NCBI GenBank assembly: GCA_963969495.1
Contig: OZ018324.1
Location: forward strand, 50,524,861-50,588,860
Origin: Ceratothoa steindachneri
Lineage: Eukaryota; Arthropoda; Malacostraca; Isopoda; Cymothoidae
DNA length: 64,000 bases
Direction of reading: 5' to 3'
Part shown: piece after piece, positions 1 through 11,025 of the stretch
Layout of the letters: each line of letters opens with the position of its first letter
Position numbering within the stretch: the first letter of the stretch is position 1
Position numbers and translations under genes: made by a program
The notes under the pieces: model-generated
The model's database searches: none
Seen by the model: only the letters and a program-made list of their open reading frames with translations
What the model was told of the DNA's origin: nothing

Positions 1-1552
1 ACGAGCACGAAGCCTAAATTCCCGTAATAAGCGATGTATTGCAAAAAGCTCGGCAGTGAAGACAGAGGCAGCGCCTGGTAGGGTTCCAATGACTTCAAAC
101 AGAGGAGATACAGCGTGGAAAACGAACCCCTCCTGGGATTTGGAGCCATCGATATACACTGGAACAGATCTAGCGTGGTACGAAGTGTGATCCAAAAAAA
201 GCCGAACGCAATACTCCCGGCCCTGAAGAAGAATTGGAAGCAGAAGCGTGGCAACAAATAGTCAAAGGTGGTACCCTCTAAGGTGACGTCCTGGGCAAAA
301 CCAGAGCCGGCATCGACACAAGAGCTATACCAAACTCTCAAGGAGTTTCCTAGCACTAGACCCGAGGGCATAGGGTATGACTGGCGTCTCTGGGTGGCAT
401 CGGCACCGTCGATATGGGGTGCTGATACATTCAGAGCTGTTGGCGACTGAGGGAGGCGCTGAGCTCGCGGGTACAGGGGCATAATGCACTGTAGACGGCG
501 CAAAGCAATTGGCATCTCCCCAGCATCGACAAGTAGGCTCTAAATAGGGGACATGCAGAAGGCACCGCTGGCCAGGTGAAGGCCGGTGTGGTGGATCGAG
601 TCCACCTTCCTAAATACACGCTCGGCTGCATAAAACTCGCATTCGTAGTCAAGCTTCGAACGAACGTCACGGAACGAAAAATGTCCATGACGCGGGTACA
701 AGAGACGAAAAGGTGAGGCGTCAGTCGAAAAATAGATGAAGGAAATGGTGAGAATCCATCGCTTCCAAGCGAACCCTGTTTAAAAACAAATCTCGGTCGG
801 GGTGGAGGCGAGAATGGCGAAAGAAGTAGACCACCTTAGTCTTGGCCAAGGAAAACCGAAGCCTCTGCGATTCGGCATAGCGAGAGACGCGGTCCAATGC
901 CTGTTGGAATGGACGCTACATAGTTAACATCTGGCCCACCTCCCAAAAGATCGAAAGGTAGTCATGTAGAGCGTAACGAGAATATCTTCCAGCAGCACCA
1001 AGGTGATACCATTGATGCTCAGGGCAAAGTGTGCAACACTGAGGACACTTCCGTGAGACACACGCTCTTCGTCCTCAATTGGATCAGAGAGGGCTCCCCC
1101 CCCCCCCCACACGTAGACGGAATCGACGATCTCGCAAAAACTCTGATATAAAGAATGCGAGACATCTCCTCGTCCCCATCGTGTAGTCTTCATAATATCG
1201 TCACCAAGCGGAATCATAGGCCTTCTCCGGATCGAAAAATTGGAAAAACACTGTGGCGTACTGGTGTCTACGAAGGAAGGCCTTGCAGACGGCATTTTTT
1301 AGTTGGAGCATAGCATCCGACGTGGACTAGAACTTAGGGAAGCCGCACTGTGCAGAAGACAGGTGGCCAGGAAAAAGGGTAGTCTAACATTTACCAATTT
1401 CTCCATCAACTTACACACGCAGGAGGTTAGAGAGATTGGGCGGAAACTGGCCGGGGTAGAGTGATCTCAACCTGGTTTGCGAAAGGCGAGCACAGTAGCG
1501 ATTCGCCAGAAATTTGGGAGGAAACCCTCTACCCAATTCCTGTTGAAAAAAT

Positions 1553-2100
1553 CTAACAGAAAGGCCATGCCTCGCTCACCCAGGTGTCGAGGCATGGCGT
1601 ACAGGACATCGCCCGGACCAAGGGCGTTATCGCGCCCGAAGCCAGAGTGGAACGCAACTCACTCAATGTAAACCTGCCGTCGAGGTCTTTCTGCGACATA
1701 AAAATGCGCATTGAATGCTGGCGGAGCAGCATCCCGGCTAGATAATGCGAGAAAGCGGTCACGAAAGACCGAAGGAGTCCGCCACGGACGCGGGGTCCGA
1801 GATTGTGGAGAAATTGCCCAGAATCCTTTTGACTTGCTTCCACACCTCTGCTAGAGGTATCTTTCCCGTTAAGTGAAGACACGTATGCCTGCCAGGAAGA
1901 GCGGCGAGCGTGCTTCGCAACATAGCGGAACCTAGCCCTAGCTCGACGAAATTCACGAACAGTAAAATCGTTCGGGTGGCGCTTATAGCGCATGTAGGCA
2001 TAACGCTTGTGTTTGAGGGCCACCTCACACTCAGCTGACCACACGGAAGCGGTCGGCGTGCAAAACGACCAGACGTTCTGGGAATACTAGTTAGGCCCAT
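1553..2100 (-). pseudogene. LINE-A copy 1: endonuclease-RT linker and RT finger remnant
   Basis: Two overlapping minus-strand frames (1553-2044 and 1759-2100) cover one stretch, so at least one frameshift is present. The first contains MRYKRHPNDFTVREFRRAR and ends in the RT entry segment. The same protein, less broken, occurs at 18840-19330 on the minus strand. It would have carried the link between the endonuclease and the fingers of the RT. No catalytic residues lie in this part. It is a dead retrotransposon fragment and not a host gene. Confidence 0.75.
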
Positions 2101-2251
2101 GGCGATGAGCTTGCCGAAGAACTCAAAGCCCTCTTCAACCGACCTAAACTCCTCGACTGGGACAGAAATCAGTCATATCCCGAAATGCGGACCACCGCGC
2201 CCGCGCCAAGCACCACCAGGGCGGGTTCTCAGGCGGCAGTGGCCCAGAAAA

Positions 2252-2767
2252 TTATATTTGAATGGGATAGTGATCACTATCATGGAGGTGATCGACTATC
2301 CCCGTTCCAAAATCAGGCTGTGCACCAGGAGAGCACAAAGATACAGCGAGACAGAAAAATGAAACCTCGGAGGGATTTGATGCATGCTTCAGAAGGTTCC
2401 CGTCCGAGAAACCGATCACCTTCGGCTCTCTACCAATTGCACTAGCTAGTGATCTCCTTTGATGCATAATGTTGCCCTTAGCCAAAATGGAACGAATAAC
2501 AAGAAAGCCTTTGAAGACAGTGGGCTCGAAAACGCCAGCTATTCTCTGATGAGGGAAAACGATGTAATCGAAGCTGGGATCTGTGTGCTTGCAATAAGGT
2601 GGGAAATGAACCCGCTTCTCTCCTCCGCCGGAAGGAGCCCTTAGGCCAAATGAACAGGCCTCGGCAAGATCCTTCTCTGAATTGGACAAGGTCTTGGCTC
2701 TCACAGGGGTACCAGCTGGGGGAGGATGTCCCTCCTCTCCTTGTGAATCCTCGGGGGCCTGAGCCAT
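2252..2767 (-). pseudogene. LINE-A copy 1: gag N-terminal part fused to the end of the endonuclease by internal deletion
   Basis: This open frame of 171 codons begins with gag-like sequence and then passes without a stop into SLCSPGAQPDF, the same segment found near the end of the endonuclease at 19349-19537. The gag zinc knuckles and the N-terminal endonuclease motifs, present at 19594-20728 in the other copy, are absent. The simplest reading is an internal deletion of more than 1 kb that happened to stay in frame. I see no sign that the fusion is used. Confidence 0.6.
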
Positions 2768-2960
2768 CTAAGGAAAAGCTTGCACAGGGGCGGACTCTGG
2801 TTCTGTTCTTGGCACCGAGCCCCAGTTTGATCCCATGGAAGATACTACCACCTGAGGCTGGATCACCTCAGGGTCTATGTCCATCTCTGGGGATCTTTCA
2901 TGTGGCCTCCCTTCCCTCCCAAGACATCACAGATCCCATTTGAGTTCTTTTTTATCATTT

Positions 2961-3929
2961 AATGCCTGCAAACTGAGATCCATTGGAGATGATAGGAGTG
3001 GGTAGGTACACTGACCCCCTGTAAACTTGTCATACATGTAAGCAGAACATTAGGGGGCACAGGCCAATGGGCCCTTTTATCTCTGGCTCCCTTAAAGAGG
3101 TTGGTCCTATCGAGCCACTCCTACCATCAGCGCTCAATTGTGGGCCACTTTCTTGCTCTCTTGGATAGGGTGTTTGATTTAAATCATGACATGACCTTAC
3201 ATGTCATGATTTAAACCATGACATGACCTTACATTTATTTGAAAACTAAAAAATTAAACAAATGATTTTCATCAGTTCAAAGTTAATTATTTTAACTCAA
3301 GATTGGATATCATATTCTATACATCAGGATCATTAATTTCCCAGTTTACTTCACAGATCTTCATGATTCACTGCTACTAAATAGATTCTGCCTCTAGTAT
3401 TTTCTAGATACTGTTATTTTCCTAGACCAGGAAGCCATATTACTTCAAGTTATATGCGTTTTTGATTCAGAGAAGTAATCATTCTTTTTAGTTATAAATA
3501 TGCTAAACAATATCCTGTAGCAGTCATTTCATGTTTAATTTCTATGTTATGGCAGTTTATAATAATTTTAATTTAAGTGAATTTCTAAATATATAATTAT
3601 CAAACAAAAAAATATAATTTTCTTGTTTAACTGCCAAAGTAATCAGGTACTCATAATAGTGTATATATAAAATATAATGTTTATTATCTCAGTTTAATAA
3701 AAGAAAATACCTTGTTTGTAATAAAATATAGAATAAAGAACTCTAAATAAATACAACTGGTTAAACTAAATTTGATAACAAACAAGTAATCCAAACAGAA
3801 ATGAAAAATAACCAAAAATTGAAGCATAATCATGACCATGAGATGTGTGGCTATTCATTGACATAAAAGAAAAACAAGTTTTGCTGCCTTCTCAGTGCGG
3901 TTCCTCAATTCCAAATGCAAGAGTCCATA
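2961..3929. other. AT-rich intron or intergenic DNA, no gene recognised
   Basis: No coding similarity is visible in any frame. The stretch holds a short perfect palindrome (3178-3215, listed separately) and long A/T-rich sequence from about 3230 onward. Confidence 0.6.
3178..3215. repeat. Perfect 16-bp inverted repeat with 6-base loop
   Basis: Arms 3178-3193 and 3200-3215 are exact reverse complements around the loop ACCTTA. An overlapping direct repeat of 18 bases (CATGACATGACCTTACAT) is at 3185-3202 and 3218-3235. The context is non-coding. Confidence 0.85.
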
Positions 3930-4075
3930 GGAAGAGAAGACTTGTTCTACTCCAGAGGATAAGGGGCGAAAGGTCATTGTCCCCTTCCCCCAGGATGGTT
4001 GGGTGAGAGGAAGCTGGCAGCCAGGAAAGCAAATCGCCAGGCCCCTTACGGGGGAATTTTATACCAACATCTAAA
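3930..4075. repeat. Dispersed repeat R2, copy 1
   Basis: It shares blocks with 26620-26935, including a near-identical stretch ending in CCCCTTACGGG (4018-4056 against 26878-26916). It also shares the block around 'cattgtccccttccccc'. There is no coding potential. Family unknown. Confidence 0.6.
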
Positions 4076-4427
4076 AGAATGATTCATCATGCTCCTTTAA
4101 ATCTTGAAAAGCTTCTTCAATACAGTCAGTTTATCGTCATCACTACTCATTTTGTACAGTTATACACACTAACTGATAATAAAGACTGTTAAAGTAATAC
4201 TTAAAATTGTGAATGTATAAAAAATACGTTTCTCAAATTTTCATGAAAATGTAAGTACAGAGACAGTTCTTTGATCGGCAGATATGACTTTGTCACTAAG
4301 CAAATACATTGGTTATGTCCAGTTTTGTATTGCGAACAGTACTGCCAGACATAGGATATCCCGGATATGGTTGAACACAAAATATCAAACGATATATGGG
4401 TGTATCAGATTCTATCCCATGGACCTC

Positions 4428-4910
4428 CTAACCACACATGCTGCAATGGTTTTTCATCCCCAGCATTAGCTGATCCCGAGATGGGGTGCAGTCCACACAA
4501 GCAAAATGTTTAGCGGGCAAAACTCTGTCCAGGTGAGAACAGTTTCTCCTAGTACAAAATGTGGGTAGACAAAAGGTAGAGAGGATAGTCATAGTAATAA
4601 TAAATAAAGATAAAGTAGAACTGAGCGGGAGGAGGGGGAAGTGCATCAACAACTTTCCCAAATCAGGCCAGGAAGATGCACAGCTCCTCAGGTACCAAGT
4701 CTAATAGGTTCCAGAGGGTACCCCTCTGTGGGATTATTAAGCTGATTACCCACAAGAGGATGACTGGTATATCATGAGCGACCTTGCTGAGGCTGAGATC
4801 GGGATGATTGTGTGCACTCCCAGCCCCTATTTCTATAGTTTGCCTTCCCTGCCCCAATGGTTGAAGGAGAATCTGCAGGTATAGATACATCTTCCACACA
4901 TTTTCACTTT
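4428..4910. repeat. Dispersed repeat R1, copy 1
   Basis: It shares ordered blocks with 37030-37530: an ATA/AAT-rich middle, then 'caacaactttccca', then a block around 'ctcctcaggtaccaagt'. No protein similarity is recognised, so it may be a non-autonomous or untranslated part of a larger element. Confidence 0.5.
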
Positions 4911-5562
4911 TCTAGCTTCTCCCCTTTCTTTAGAAATCTCTCCTTACAAACTTTTAGTAGGATACGCCCTTGTTGCAATTGTAATTTAAATTCATCAGAT
5001 GAAAAAGTAAAAGGGTTTCCATGGCAAACCCCATTGTAGCTAAATGCTAAGACCAAAGAAGGGGATGCCTAAGCTTCCAGGAACAAGCCAGCACTAATAC
5101 TCCAAATAAAAGCTAAACACTATTATGTAGGTTATGAGATACAAAAATACCATGCAAGGAGAGGAACATTTCAAAAACTTGCCTTTTATTCAAGTACTAT
5201 TGAACACATTCCTAAAGATTGTACTAGTGCAATGATGAATTGTCTCACTTATCACAATTAGACAGAATGATTGTGATTGAGATGCCCTGACATGATCAGG
5301 CGCCTAGATTCTGGTTGTGATGGCCGAAGAAGAGCTGCCTTTAAAAGGTATGGGTAGGGGGTAGAGGTTTAAGAAAAGACAGGATCCGAGGGCAGGTATA
5401 TGAGACAGCAAATATTGGTTTCCCAAGAAAACCAGAATTTGAGAGGCAGGTTTTAGAGGTAGCTAAGAGTCGTTTTCTGATTCTATCTCCAATACTTTCT
5501 CCATCCCATCATATTAACAGATGTCAAATACCACTAATGTGTATCGATGATGGCAAAGATAT
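4911..5562. other. Intron 4 DNA with no recognised feature
   Basis: I found no coding similarity, repeat copy or RNA gene here. A search for EndoG exon 5 (the segment after the FLP of exon 4) in this stretch gave nothing convincing. Confidence 0.5.
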
Positions 5563-5564
5563 TA

Positions 5565-6981
5565 CAGTGGGCGCAAAGGAAATGTTAACATTAAGAATTT
5601 TTGGATAATTAAGCACAAAAGTACATTTCCAGTTTGTTTTATTGGGTCCTTTTGCTTACATTTCTTTACATTTAGTACTTTGTCATGTTCCCACGGGTCT
5701 TCAACACCTCCTGGATCCTCTTGGGCATGGATGTTGCAAGATTCTCGAAATAGGAGCCGTCCATTGCCACCCACAGCTTAATGAGTGTCTCCTTCAGGGC
5801 GGGGATCGAGGTGGGCCGGGACTTAGCAACTTCATTTTTCATTTGGTTCCAGGCATTCTCTATGGGGTTTAAGTCGGGTGAGTTGCCTGGCCAGTCCAAA
5901 ACTTCGATGTTCTTCTTCTCATTAAGGAAGTCTTTGACAGCTCGTGACTTGTGTGCAGGGGCGCCATCGTGCATAAAAAAGTCGCAGCCGTGACGAGAGC
6001 GTAGAAATGGAGCAGATGTTCCTCTAAAACCTCAGTAATTCTTTCCCTTTATGGTGATGTTCTTGGGGAGGAAATAGAGACCACCCCTGCCCTTCTCCCC
6101 ACTGAAGCATCCCCAAACCATGACGCCATCGGGGTGCTTCACGGTGTAGCGGTGGTCATATCTGCTCACATCACTGGGCCGTCGCACCACTTTCGAGCCA
6201 CCCCTGATGAGCCTAAAACTGCTCTCGTCACTTCACATGACTTTCTTCCACTGCTCTGGTGTCCAATCTTGATATTTCTTCGCGAAAGCTAGCCGTTTTT
6301 TCTTCATACCCTCTGTCAGGAGCGGTTTCTTGGCGGCATGGCGGCAGGGCAAAACTAGGTTTTTTTTGTAGCCGGTGCTGGATCGTACAAATAGCGGTGT
6401 TGTGGAGCAAGTCAGGATGTCTCCCCTTCAATTCAGCCGCTGTTATCGAAGGGTCCTGCTTCACCTCACGTAGCAAAACCATGTCAGTCCGAGCAGTTGT
6501 CTTCTTCTTGCCCCCAGAGCCAGGTTTGCGAGGCGGTGCGGTGCCGGGAGGGAGTGTGGTGGCTGCTTTTTTTGATCTTAAAGAGTGACACACGGCTCAC
6601 GTTCAGATCGGCAGCTACACGCTTTACTGGCACTTCCTGCTCCATTAGGGTTAGGGTACGGGTCTTCTCCTCCATTGTCAGCTTGCTAAGCCCCATTGTG
6701 ATGGTATGGTGGTGTCTGGTAGGGAGTCAAAGTCAGCAGAAAGGTGAAAAAGATGTGGTCTGTGTGGCAGGGTAACACTGATGTACACTGTCTGAGCTCT
6801 GCGAGCACACTTAAACTGAGCCTGGCTGGAAGTTGCGAGGGAGCCCTGGCTGCAGGTACATGCGTCATACCAAGCTCCTCCCACTACCTATATGGCGTGA
6901 ACGCGGTAAAAAGTTAACGGCGAAATTCGAGTTAACATTTCCATTGCGTTTAATAGGTTAACATTTCCTTTGCACCCACTG
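5565..6981 (-). mobile_element. Tc1-like DNA transposon, complete ends, broken transposase
   Basis: The element is 1417 bp and is flanked by TA on both sides (5563-5564 and 6982-6983), the target duplication expected of Tc1/mariner elements. The 25-base terminal inverted repeats starting CAGTGGG differ at one base. The interior encodes a frameshifted Tc1-type transposase on the minus strand. It lies in EndoG intron 4, with its right end 84 bp from exon 4, in the same orientation as the gene. The closely matching ends suggest a moderately recent insertion. Confidence 0.92.
5672..6696 (-). pseudogene. Tc1-like transposase, frameshifted
   Basis: The start is at 6696 (MGLSKLTMEEKTRTLTLMEQ), which matches a pipsqueak-like helix-turn-helix: VKRVAADLNVSRVSLFKIK. 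A second DNA-binding part with DPSITAAELKGRHPDLL and TAICTIQHRLQKK lies at 6228-6593 in another frame. The C-terminal catalytic part at 5672-5974 has MHDGAPAHKSRAVKDFL, whose Asp is the second catalytic residue, then DWPGNSPDLNPIENAWNQMK, whose Glu is in the position of the third. Between about 5980 and 6230 the frame holding the first catalytic Asp is broken. Length fits the ~340-residue family if the shifts are ignored. Not active as it stands. Confidence 0.9.
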
Positions 6982-7065
6982 TACATAATAGTGGCAATGA
7001 GTGAACTCAATGGTCTTTGCAAATATACTAAATGGGCTAAATAAACCTTTGGAAAAGAGGCTCAC

Positions 7066-7178
7066 CTTGGCAAGAAGAGGGGCCCTGTGCATACATAGAC
7101 ATTCCTGAATGTCTTGGTCAGCTTCCGACAATAGGATTCCAGGTCATTCCATTTGTCTCGGTTAAAACCTCGGCCAAC
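7066..7178 (-). CDS. EndoG: Endonuclease G, coding exon 4 (metal-binding Asn region)
   Basis: This 113-nt exon is bounded by a TTTCAG acceptor (intron bases 7181-7179) and a GTGAG donor at 7065. It encodes residues about 183-219, starting VGRGFNRDKWNDLESY and ending NVYVCTGPLFLP plus two bases of the next codon. In DNA/RNA non-specific endonucleases the Asn in N-x3-W (here Asn 188) binds the catalytic Mg2+, and the VCTGPLF strand is typical of EndoG. Exon 3 ends in phase 0 with SPQ, so the join gives the family's SNxxPQVG sequence. No following exon was found, so the C-terminal third is presumably left of the window. Confidence 0.93.
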
Positions 7179-7189
7179 CTGAAATTCAA

Positions 7190-7744
7190 AGAGAACATCA
7201 ATAACCTATTCCCTTCTCCTTATCTATTCCATTCCTAAGAAAACTAAAAAAGAATGAAGTAAAAACAGAGGAAAAAAGCAAAGGATTAGTGAAAATGATC
7301 AGGAATGCAAATGACTGTCAAACCCAAATACTGGGACCAGGAGGAGTGTATTCAATGCAGGATTGTTAGGTACAATCCTGGGATTTGGGGTACATTAGAG
7401 AAACCAAATAAAGGTTGGTGAGTCTCTCAACTTAGTCCAAAGTTGAGGTATCGATTCATGGAATCATTTAAAAAAAAAATGGACTCAAAGGCCAGTATTT
7501 CCACTCTGGCTAATGAATGCATTCACAGCGACGTGCAACTAACACTACAGGGGTGGTGGGCTGGTGTATTATCACAAGGAGTTTTTTATTTAAACTTCTC
7601 AAGTGGCAATTGCCAGGAAGAGCATAGCTGTCAAAATTACAAATTATTCTCTTTATTTATTTTTCAGACTGCAAATAGGCTAAATAAATTAAAAACAACA
7701 GAAATAATCAACTTATATCCACACAAACAAAGGAAAAAAGAAAG
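7190..7744. other. Intron 3 DNA without recognised features
   Basis: No coding similarity is seen. A 149-codon plus-strand open frame starting at 7443 is low-complexity and lysine-rich, and runs into a LINE-A fragment. I do not regard it as a gene. Confidence 0.5.
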
Positions 7745-8250
7745 AAGAGGGAAATGCATGATCAGATGCTTGAGGGAGGCCAGCTCTCTTAGGGGCCCAA
7801 ACAAGCACCCGACTCCCCCAAAACTAAATACTGTGGAAGAGACCCACCTCCTCCCAAAACTCCCCTATCAGGAGTGTACAAACCTGTCCTGAGCACAAGG
7901 AACAAGTGGTAGCACCCCACACTCATCCCAGTACCAAGACAGGTAATGTGAATGAAGCTCCATCAGATGACTGGGATATTCAACAAAAATGTGGTGGACA
8001 GTCTGGGAGAACAAGCAGTCATCACACTAAGGTTAAGGGGAGCACTCCATCAAATGGCTATGCCTCCTGCAAGTATGCCCAATTCAGAGGGGCCAAAAAA
8101 TGGCGTTGGAGGTTATAACCACAGGAAAAGTCAGGGCATAATAGCATGCAACTTTAGATTCCTATCAGCCATCTCCCATCTTCTTTGCCATGCAGCCCAA
8201 AGGGCTTCCTCATCAGGAGGTGGAACCACTTCATATTATTTGATACATAA
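7745..8250 (-). mobile_element. LINE-A 3' fragment (RNase H C-terminal region)
   Basis: Base-level similarity to 16690-17050 is clear: blocks such as 'gagcactccatcaaatgg' and 'ctcccatcttctttgccatg' follow in the same order. The reading frame is destroyed. It lies in EndoG intron 3. Confidence 0.75.
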
Positions 8251-8689
8251 ACTATTTTGCACAAAGTGAGGGTCCTCACTCAGGGTAAATATATTGGGTA
8301 GTCAGAAACTACAATTGGCTTTAAGGTAGACAGGAATCAGTATTTTTAATTGGAGAAGAAAAATCAATGTAGGAAAAAAAGAAAAAAAGAATGAAAAATG
8401 TGGCTAAATTGAAGGAAGAACTATAGTCAACAAAATTTAAGGATCATCCAGACCAATTGCAAACCTCATTTGCCCTAAATATTGTAAGTAGAAGGGCGAA
8501 TATAAACCACTAGGCAACAAATGCATTTACAGATTTTTTTAATTGTCTCTCACAACTAGCCTATTCATTATATTATGTTAGAAACAAAACCAAAACCAAA
8601 ATCAACGAGACACAAAAAAGTGGGGAAGCACGCTCCAGCATGGCAGGGAAGTGGGCCATCTTGCACCTGAGTGTGCACCCATCACCCAA

Positions 8690-9190
8690 GCTATATTTTT
8701 AAAAAAATTTAATTGCTCATCTGCCCACGGCCTTGAAGGGAATAACTTGCCGAAATTTAAATTTCAGCCTAATACAAAGTTACTTTAAAATACCTGAAAC
8801 CAAATCTGCCTCCCTCCTGTGCAGGAGGCCAGCCTCCTCTTCCAAAAAGTCCACTAAGCCACAATTCGGTATGCACAAAACCATCCCAAGTACAAGGGAC
8901 AAGCAGTTGTAAGCCCACTTATCCTGCTACTGGGGACAGGTAACATGCATATAAAGAGCAAATGCAGTTCAAAGTAGAGGTGCACCGTTCAATCAATTTG
9001 ATGTCACGGTGGTAGAGCATCCAAGTCTCGCAGGCAAAGAGAAGGGTAGAGAGGGCTACAGCCCGAAAGACCATGATCTTGGTTCGAATGGTTGTTGCAA
9101 CCACCTGGGCCAGGAAGACAGACAGCACCTGGTAGAGCCCCGCTGACTTAAAACAGAGGCATCTGTATACACTGGCATGGATTTAGCATG
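8690..9190 (-). mobile_element. LINE-A 3' fragment interrupted by a piece of another LINE
   Basis: The LINE-A tail (similar to 16425 onward) begins near 8695 and continues through the block around 'ccgagtacaagggac' to about 8945. LINE-A RNase H sequence resumes near 9105 ('ccacctgggccaggaagacagacagcacctgg', split here only for comparison with 17358-17395). The 150 bases between come from a different LINE. Confidence 0.7.
8950..9105 (-). mobile_element. Nested LINE C-terminal fragment (RTE/Jockey-like)
   Basis: The minus strand encodes VFRAVALSTLLFACETWMLY followed by HRDIKLIERC. This resembles the segment after the RT that is common in RTE- and CR1-like LINEs (family consensus around LLYGCETWTL). 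It is in frame with LINE-A codons on both sides, giving a 69-codon chimeric frame (8919-9128). The exact boundaries are uncertain by about 15 bases. Confidence 0.65.
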
Positions 9191-9269
9191 ACACAAAGTG
9201 TGTTGAAAAAAGTAGATTCTTTTTTACATGCCCATCCAAAAAGGTTGAATGCAGCCTTGCCAGCACTGT

Positions 9270-9570
9270 GGCAGCTTTGATTTTTTTTTCAGCACATATC
9301 TGACAACTGCCTCCAAGGGCATAGGTGGCTACAATTAAAATTTCAGCATAGTACTAGGTTACTTTAAAATTCCCCAAAATAAACCAAGGAAAAAAAAATC
9401 AAAACCAAACAATAAACAGAAAATGTGAAAAATAAGAAACAATACAGAGGCAAGAAGAAGGAAGCATTATCCAGCATCAGGGGAAGGTGGGCTTCTCCCT
9501 GACACAGGTTCATGTGATCAACACCAAAGAGAGTCAAATAAAATGTATGTGGCCAGCCTCCTTCACTATG
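9270..9570 (-). mobile_element. LINE-A 3' tail fragment
   Basis: It begins with a T-run and then 'catatctgacaactgcctcc', the LINE-A 3' end also seen at 16430, 27995 and 36350. It continues through the untranslated region into the last codons before similarity fades near 9570. Confidence 0.7.
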
Positions 9571-9819
9571 GCACCCTTGTCTCTATGGTTGCTCAGTTGG
9601 GAGTTGCAACCGTTGGGAAGTGACCACCCACTGTACAACTTCAGGTTGGTGTGTGTCACTCACTGCTCAGCCATAAACACCACTCTTTAATGTACCCAAG
9701 AAAATTGTGAAAACTTGAGATGGGAGCATCTGAACATGGTTATATCCAACCAAATCCTTTTGTTCTTTTATGGCCACAAATCTATGGATTATTCATTTGT
9801 TGGCTAAATCATTCAAAGC

Positions 9820-10275
9820 AAAATATCAGACAACATCCTAGATGGAGCATTGGAATCTCCCCACTCCAAGGTTTGTGGTATATGTGATGATGAGTGGACG
9901 TCAAGATTATCTTCGGCCGGGTTCCTGCATATGCAGGAATTGCGGGGAATGAGGGTGCCAAAGAGACCGCTAGGATTGGGCGAGTAGCTGTCCAGGCTAC
10001 TCAGCAAAGAAAATGGGAGATGGCTGAAGGGAACTAAAAGTTAGGTCCCATTGCACCGCGACTGTTCACATGGATATACTCAATACACTTTATTGTGATG
10101 ACTGCATTATCCCCGCAGACTGTTCGGCACATTCTTGTTGAATGTCCCAATTTGAGTGATATTCGCACACTTTACCTGTCCACCGGGTATTGGGAGGAGC
10201 AAGGTCGCTACTGCTTGTTCCTCTTAGTCAGGATGGGTTCATGCACACACACAATCTGAATGTTTTAGTTGCCTG
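9820..10275 (+). mobile_element. LINE-A RNase H/C-terminal fragment in the opposite orientation
   Basis: Read on the plus strand this gives broken LINE-A RNase H sequence and then PQTVRHILVECPNLSDIRTL. The same C-terminal block occurs on the minus strand at 16675-16950 (PQTVRHILFECPNLDDLRA). The C-terminal motif looks like a degenerate zinc-binding or cysteine/histidine region. The opposite orientation means an independent insertion or an inversion. Confidence 0.75.
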
Positions 10276-10399
10276 GCAGCCAATAAAGCTTTACGTACAT
10301 GAAAGGCTATAGGAAAGTGACCAGCCCTTTAGGCACTAGAAAGTGGTTATTGGAACCAAACTGATCTTTCCATTACTCACGCCCGAGGATGCAACTCCT

Positions 10400-10795
10400 T
10401 GTCTTGCAATCTGAGGGCATAAATGGGGATTGTTTATAGAGGTCCCAAAGACTCTGCTGACACAACATGAGGAAGCTGGTGAGGTCCTTAAACCTATAGA
10501 AAATAAATAGAGGATACTAGAAAAAAAGTGGGTGCTTCGAGGAAAAGAGGTAATGCACCAGCTTCCACAGGCCTAGGCAAAGACCCCAGTGAAGTGAGCC
10601 AAGCCTTCTCTATTTGCACTGAGGCGAGGAAGCTGTGCTTCTCCTTCGGGTTCAACCTCTTCCATGTAGAGAAAATAAGTGGGTGATATAAGTTTCTCCA
10701 GCTATCGCCAAAGAGTTCAGTTCAACCCAGTGAGCCAGGCCTTCCTTATCTACCACAATTAGGCTTAGAAGATGTGCTGCTTCTCCAGATATCAC
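10400..10795. repeat. Dispersed repeat R1-related, two tandem-like units
   Basis: Two related blocks, near 10570-10680 and 10690-10790, both hold sequence like 'gtgagccaagccttctct' followed by a GAAG-rich stretch and 'cttctcc'. Both resemble part of R1 at 37295-37370. No coding content. Confidence 0.45.
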
Positions 10796-10831
10796 ATGCA
10801 ACAGTCTACACAAGGTATCTTCCCTCCTCCC

Positions 10832-10832
<1 letters not shown>

Positions 10833-10874
<42 letters not shown>
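10833..10874. repeat. (TG)n microsatellite
   Basis: An uninterrupted run of about 21 TG dinucleotides lies in EndoG intron 3, 150 bp past the exon 3 donor. Confidence 0.97.
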
Positions 10875-10875
<1 letters not shown>

Positions 10876-11025
10876 AGGGGGGTATTTAGGAAAAATTAAG
10901 GGTGATTTCCAAATATAATCTATCCTCCACACTTTTTTAAATACCCAGTAATTAGGGTAGTTATGATGAAGGGTTTTCCTTAATCTTAATTGAAGGGAAC
11001 ATTGGATAATGAAATGAAATACTAC

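Larger units (their letters stand above)
1..2960 (-). mobile_element. LINE-A copy 1 (RNase H-type non-LTR retrotransposon), 3' end cut by the window edge
   Basis: The reverse strand reads, from right to left, a gag remnant, the end of the endonuclease domain, the linker before the reverse transcriptase (RT), RT pieces and the start of RNase H. It is colinear with the better copy at 16420-21045, sharing long protein stretches such as RRSSW-AYVSSLNGK and phrases such as REFRRARA. Many stops and frameshifts break it, and a C-tract lies near 1090. It begins mid-RNase H at position 1, so its 3' tail lies outside. The right limit near 2960 is judged from the last similarity to the LINE-A gag 5' part (2870-2945 against about 20930-20975). 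It lies in or beyond EndoG intron 4. Confidence 0.8.
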
